7,736 bases of DNA. It comes from Acidobacteriota bacterium (GTDB taxonomy: Bacteria > Acidobacteriota > Terriglobia > Bryobacterales > JACQDG01). The notes under the pieces are model-generated. The model was not told where the DNA came from and searched no databases. It saw only the letters and a list, made by a program, of their open reading frames with translations. Position 1 is the stretch's first letter, and each line of letters begins with the position of its first letter. Shown here one piece after another: positions 5,187 to 7,736 of this stretch. A program made the position numbers and the translations under genes. The DNA lies in assembly GCA_016201185.1 (NCBI GenBank), contig JACQDG010000053.1, positions 1 through 7,736 of the forward strand, given 5' to 3'.

Positions 5187-7621
5187 CACAGAATATTGAG
5201 CAGGTGCTGGAATTTCCCGAGTTGGTCGGGATCCTGCGCCGGTACGTCGCGAGCCCGCTCGGAGGCGCTGAACTCGAAAAGCTTCATCCTCTGGCCGACC
5301 GTGCGCAGGTTGAACGGGAACTGGCCGAAGTGGGTGAGGCGCTGGAATACCTGCGCCAGGCAGGGCGAGGCGCGGGGACGTCGCCGGCGGGCCGGGCCAC
5401 GGTTGCCATCGAATTCCGCGGCCTTCACGATGTACGCCAAGCCGCGGCCCGGCTGAGAGTGGAAGGCGCCGAGCTGGAGCCGCTCGAGATCCTGCACCTG
5501 CTCGAATTGCTGGAGCAGGCTGGCAGCATCAAGCTAACGCTCGCTGCGGGCCGCGTCCGCTTTCCTCGACTGGCCGGGCTGGCCGCCGACCTGGGAGAGT
5601 TTCGGCCGCTGGTGCGGGACTTGGTCGGCAAGATCCTGCCCACGGGCGAGCTGGAGGACCACGCCAGCGCAGCGCTGCGCCGGATCCGCCGTGAGACCGA
5701 GCAGCAGAAGCACGCCGTCCAGGAGTCTCTGGAGAAGTTCCTGCGGGCCCACAGCGAGGAAGGCAGCCTGCAGGAGGACTACGTCACGATCCGCAACGAA
5801 CGGCTGGTGGTGCCCGTGAAGGCCGACCAGAAGCGGCGAATCGAGGGCGTGATCCATGGCTCGAGCTCCACGGGCCAGACGGTGTTTGTCGAGCCGCTCG
5901 AAACCATAGAGCTGAACAATAGTCTTGTGCGGCTGGCGGAAGAGGAGCAGCGGGAGATTCACCGCATCCTGCAAGAGATGACGGCGCGGCTGGGCCAGTA
6001 TGCCGACTCCATTGCGGCTGCCGTTGCCACCCTGGCGAAGCTCGAATCGCTGTTTGCTCGCGCCCGCTTTGGCCTGGAGTTCGACGCCGCCATCCCCCGC
6101 TTCTCGCCGCCCGATGACCCGCGGCTCGATCTGCGCGCCGCGCGCCACCCGCTGCTGGAAGATCTTTTAAAGCGCAAGACGGCGGCGCCCGTTCCGGCCT
6201 CGCTCACCATGGACGCCGACCACCATGTATTGATAATCAGCGGGCCCAATACGGGAGGGAAGACAGTAGCGCTGAAGACGGTCGGGCTGCTGGCCCTGAT
6301 GGCCCAGGCGGCCGTACCCGTGCCCGCCGAGGAGGCGGAGCTGCCGTGGTTCGAGCAGGTGCTGGCGGATATCGGGGATTACCAGTCCATCCAGGAGAGC
6401 CTGAGCACGTTCTCTTCGCACATGGCGGCGATTCGGGAGATGATCGAAAGCGCCACGGCCGGCTCGCTGGTGCTGATTGATGAATTGGGCGCGGCTACCG
6501 ATCCGCAGGAAGGCGGCGCGCTGGGGATCGGCGTCGTGGATCATTTTCGCCGGGCCGGGGCCTTCACCCTGGTCTCGACCCACCTGCCGGCTCTGAAAGT
6601 TTACGGGGCTAATACGGCGGGGGTGCTCAACGCCTCGGTCGGCTTCGACGAGGAGACCCTGGCGCCGAATTACCGGCTGGTGGTGGGGATGCCCGGGAAG
6701 TCTGCCGGCCTGGACATCGCGCGGCGGCTTGGCATTCCGGCGCCCATCATCGAAAGAGCGCAGCGAGCACTGACCACCCAGGATGCGGAGATCGCGGCCT
6801 TCCTGCGCGAATTGCACCGGCGGGTAGAGGAGCAGCGCGCTGCGGAAGCGTCGCTCGAGGAATACCGCCGGCGACTGGAACGGGAGGAAAAGGAGCAGGA
6901 GCGAGAACGGGATAAGCACCAGGCGGCCAAGCTGAAAGAGCTCGAGCGGCGGGTGGATGCAGTAATCGGGAAATTCTCCGCCGAGGCCAGACAGACCCTG
7001 GAGCGGATGGCCGAGTCGGCGCTGGGCCGTAAGGCCCAAGCGGAAGCGTCGCGTCGGGTGACCCGGGCGGAGCGGGGCCTGCGGGAAGAGTTTGAGGCCA
7101 CCGTGATTTCGACATTGAATGAAGCGCGGCAGGGCACGGGCGCCTCGAGCGTGGCTCACGCCACGGAGGGCTCCCTGGTGCGGCTACGGGGAGTGGGTCC
7201 TCCGGCCCGGGTGCGCCGGCGGCTGGGAGAAGGGAGGCTGGAAGTCGAGGTTGGTCTAGTGAAGATGCAAGTTGACATGGACGACGTGCTCGAGGTCCTG
7301 GCCGGCGCCCCGGCGGCGGCCAGGTTGCCCGAAGGCGTCAGCTTCCAGCCCGCGCCTCGGCCGGGCGGGGCCCAGAGTCTCACGGAGATCAACGTGATCG
7401 GAGCAACGGCCGAAGAAGCGCGGGAGCGCGTGGACAAGTTTCTCGACAACGCCGTGCTGGCGGCCGCGTCCCGGGTGCGGGTCGTGCACGGCCACGGCAT
7501 GGGCGTGCTGCGCAAGACCCTCTGGCAGATGTTCTCCGCCCATCCTCACGTGGAGAAGTACTACCAGGCCGAACAACAAGAAGGCGGCGCCGGTGCTACC
7601 ATCGTGGAACTGCGAATCTGA
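5183..7621 (+). CDS. mutS2: MutS2: MutS-family ATPase with Smr domain
   Basis: This 812-residue protein is close to the family length (about 780-800). It lacks the N-terminal mismatch-recognition domain of MutS. The core/lever and clamp occupy about 1-330. The ABC-type ATPase has Walker A GPNTGGKT (354-361), Walker B LIDELGAATDP with Asp433-Glu434, and the following STH motif. A charged coiled coil spans about 536-650, an SH3/KOW-like segment (SLVRLRGVG...) about 664-705, and a C-terminal Smr domain about 735-812 with HGHGMG (769-774). The usual Smr LDxR is replaced by INVIG. Known MutS2 roles are suppression of recombination (Helicobacter) and rescue of collided ribosomes (Bacillus); which applies here is unknown. 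The same frame is open from 5081 inside the Nudix gene, but ATG 5183 gives the family-like start (MTQNIEQVLEFPELVGIL). There is no good ribosome site, so coupling to the Nudix gene is expected. Confidence 0.96.
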   Translation: MTQNIEQVLEFPELVGILRRYVASPLGGAELEKLHPLADRAQVERELAEVGEALEYLRQAGRGAGTSPAGRATVAIEFRGLHDVRQAAARLRVEGAELEPLEILHLLELLEQAGSIKLTLAAGRVRFPRLAGLAADLGEFRPLVRDLVGKILPTGELEDHASAALRRIRRETEQQKHAVQESLEKFLRAHSEEGSLQEDYVTIRNERLVVPVKADQKRRIEGVIHGSSSTGQTVFVEPLETIELNNSLVRLAEEEQREIHRILQEMTARLGQYADSIAAAVATLAKLESLFARARFGLEFDAAIPRFSPPDDPRLDLRAARHPLLEDLLKRKTAAPVPASLTMDADHHVLIISGPNTGGKTVALKTVGLLALMAQAAVPVPAEEAELPWFEQVLADIGDYQSIQESLSTFSSHMAAIREMIESATAGSLVLIDELGAATDPQEGGALGIGVVDHFRRAGAFTLVSTHLPALKVYGANTAGVLNASVGFDEETLAPNYRLVVGMPGKSAGLDIARRLGIPAPIIERAQRALTTQDAEIAAFLRELHRRVEEQRAAEASLEEYRRRLEREEKEQERERDKHQAAKLKELERRVDAVIGKFSAEARQTLERMAESALGRKAQAEASRRVTRAERGLREEFEATVISTLNEARQGTGASSVAHATEGSLVRLRGVGPPARVRRRLGEGRLEVEVGLVKMQVDMDDVLEVLAGAPAAARLPEGVSFQPAPRPGGAQSLTEINVIGATAEEARERVDKFLDNAVLAAASRVRVVHGHGMGVLRKTLWQMFSAHPHVEKYYQAEQQEGGAGATIVELRI

Positions 7622-7637
7622 GGGAGGTTCCACGATG
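7600..7637 (+). promoter_or_regulatory. Stem-loop sequestering the start codon of the gene after mutS2
   Basis: CATCGTGGAAC (7600-7610, inside the last mutS2 codons) and GTTCCACGATG (7627-7637) are perfect reverse complements. They form an 11-bp stem with a 16-nt loop. The loop holds the mutS2 stop (7619-7621) and most of the next gene's ribosome site (GGGAGG, 7622-7627). The 3' arm ends exactly with that gene's ATG (7635-7637). Ribosomes finishing mutS2 would open the stem, so it looks like a translational-coupling device. There is no T-run, so it is not a typical terminator. Confidence 0.5.
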
Positions 7638-7736
7638 AAGCCGCGTTTTGTTTGTGCTTGCCTTATCCTCGCTGTAACGGCGGCACTGCCGAGGTCCCAC
7701 GCCTCCGCGCAACAGGCGAAAAAGCTGAAGGTCTAC
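7635..7736 (+). CDS. N-terminus of a secreted protein (continues past the right edge)
   Basis: Only 34 codons are present, open to the window edge. They read as a signal peptide: basic start MKPR, hydrophobic core VCACLILAVTAAL, and a plausible cleavage site ASA|QQ (about residues 23-25), followed by a Lys-rich mature start (AKKLKVY). Cys7 and Cys9 lie in the hydrophobic core, but no clear lipobox is seen. GGGAGG at 7622-7627 has a 7-nt spacer to ATG 7635. It begins 13 nt after the mutS2 stop in the same direction and is probably co-transcribed. The mature protein cannot be identified. Confidence 0.75.
   Translation, partial: MKPRFVCACLILAVTAALPRSHASAQQAKKLKVY

Noticed and set aside
6167..7159. 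Long minus-strand open frame of 330 codons within mutS2
   Set aside because: It is a GC-rich antisense shadow, rich in Arg/Leu/Pro with no domain, lying opposite the well-conserved MutS2 ATPase and coiled-coil coding sequence.
1..7736. tRNA, rRNA, CRISPR, insertion sequence, riboswitch or toxin-antitoxin content
   Set aside because: I saw no repeat-spacer pattern, transposase-like protein, cloverleaf-like segment or long structured leader. Intergenic space is short throughout, at most 116 bp.

Overview
The window is GC-rich, densely coded bacterial DNA. It contains no rRNA, tRNA, CRISPR array or recognisable mobile element. Several traits suit an Acidobacteriota-type genome: a MacB/FtsX-like permease of a kind common in that phylum, small secreted carboxypeptidase-regulatory-like proteins, a PRX_like1 peroxiredoxin, and an INVIG-type Smr domain in MutS2. 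This assignment is inference from protein character only and is only moderately secure.

Layout. (1) Positions 1-831, minus strand: the N-terminal 277 residues of an ABC transporter permease that runs off the left edge. (2) Positions 832-924: a divergent promoter region with a near-perfect 16-bp palindrome. (3) Positions 925-2393, plus strand: a tadA-mtnA gene pair. The mtnA frame carries an out-of-frame lesion about 150 bp before its end, and the genuine MtnA C-terminus lies in another frame up to 2385. (4) Positions 4611 down to 2398, minus strand: a compact five-gene cluster. In order of transcription it encodes a LysW-like zinc-ribbon protein with an acidic tail, two small secreted beta-sandwich (carboxypeptidase regulatory-like) proteins, a membrane-anchored or secreted PRX_like1 peroxiredoxin, and a secreted TlpA-like thioredoxin. 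(5) Positions 4612-4727: a short divergent intergenic region. (6) Positions 4728-7621, plus strand: a Nudix hydrolase joined to mutS2 by an ATGA stop/start overlap. (7) Position 7635 to the right edge: the start of another secreted protein. Its start codon pairs with the 3' end of mutS2 in a perfect 11-bp stem.

How the genes fit together. tadA (tRNA wobble editing) and mtnA (methionine salvage) are housekeeping genes that appear to share a transcript. The minus-strand cluster looks like an envelope or periplasm module: four of its five products have export signals and two are thiol-redox proteins. Nudix-MutS2 is a nucleotide-sanitation plus DNA/ribosome-maintenance pair. No complete new defence or mobile system is visible. 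The points most worth a second look are the broken mtnA 3' end, the start-sequestering hairpin after mutS2, the LysW-like protein without the usual carrier terminus, and the 26-bp overlap that encodes an acidic tail in one frame and a basic leader in another.
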